From NCBI GenBank assembly GCA_964626495.1, contig CAZVFT010000041.1:1-21464 (forward strand): a DNA stretch of 21,464 bases, given 5' to 3'. The position numbers were made by a program, and so were the translations under genes. The stretch comes from JACNLN01 sp964626495. GTDB lineage: Bacteria; Fidelibacterota; Marinisomatia; Marinisomatales; CAZVFT01. A model generated the notes under the pieces. It ran no database searches. It was not told the DNA's origin and saw nothing but the letters and a program-made list of their open reading frames with translations. Below are positions 21,327 through 21,464 of the stretch, one piece after another. Positions within the stretch are counted from its first letter, which is position 1; each line of letters starts with the position of its first letter.

Positions 21327-21464
21327 ACTTATGCAATTTATTGACATTGCATTCCTTCAGATACCGGACTGGCATTTTACTCCAAAATACTTTTAAAAAG
21401 TCTAAAACCTGAATTCCGTTGTAAACCCCGAAGATATCGCCATTTGGCAAGTCAAGTGTAAATA

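Larger units (their letters stand above)
20961..21464. other. Non-coding right flank
   Basis: No credible gene is seen in these 504 nt. They contain a hairpin after the HD gene and a block of GC-rich palindromes, listed separately. The stretch 21049-21210 is less AT-rich than the usual spacers here and may be decayed or repeat-derived, but I cannot identify it. Confidence 0.5.

Noticed and set aside
21169..21450. 93-aa minus-strand ORF at the right end
   Set aside because: Most of it is a translation of the palindromic repeats (HKSPLQRG.., HPHPSPLLRR..), a classic false gene.

Overview
The window looks like a chromosomal core segment of an AT-rich (roughly 40% GC by eye), lipid A-making, diderm bacterium. 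The lipid A genes, BamA/Skp and a DUF3108 protein fit the FCB group of phyla. A Marinimicrobia-like or Calditrichota-like lineage is my best guess, inferred from gene style and not proven. I saw no rRNA, tRNA, CRISPR array, phage or transposase gene.

Layout. Positions 1-2266 (+ strand) hold the end of an unidentified gene, then a single ORF fusing an LpxL-type lipid A acyltransferase to a complete TsaC/YrdC domain, then a DUF3108 protein. Positions 2335-12775 (- strand) form one long envelope-biogenesis cluster read right to left: uppS, bamA, skp, lpxD, lpxC, fabZ, lpxA, an unidentified exported protein, dxr, rseP. This is a rearranged version of the classical uppS-cdsA-dxr-rseP-bamA-skp-lpxD-fabZ-lpxA cluster. 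It lacks cdsA, includes lpxC, and has dxr-rseP moved to the end. Positions 12776-13307 are non-coding and carry a set of four short hairpins. Positions 13308-16086 (- strand) hold a multi-pass membrane protein, a Mrp/ApbC-type P-loop ATPase, a strong terminator, a likely 48-residue small protein and an Alvin-type 2[4Fe-4S] ferredoxin. Positions 16430-20960 (+ strand) hold an S9 (glutamyl endopeptidase-like) peptidase, an FGGY carbohydrate kinase and an HD-domain hydrolase, closely spaced and probably one operon. Positions 20961-21464 are non-coding and dominated by GC-rich palindromic repeats.

How the genes work together. UppS makes the undecaprenyl carrier and Dxr its isoprenoid precursors. 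LpxA, LpxC and LpxD carry out the first lipid A steps, FabZ supplies hydroxyacyl-chain metabolism, and the LpxL domain adds late acyl chains. Skp and BamA insert outer-membrane proteins, and RseP is the intramembrane protease of envelope stress signalling.

The most unusual observations are: (i) a Mrp ATPase with no cysteine at all, in which the usual CxxC iron-sulfur segment is replaced by a carboxypeptidase-regulatory-like beta-sandwich module; (ii) the LpxL-TsaC fusion; (iii) several families of intergenic palindromes, including the hairpin set at 13062-13219; and (iv) an unannotated small ORF followed directly by a perfect terminator. No complete new defence or mobile system is visible.
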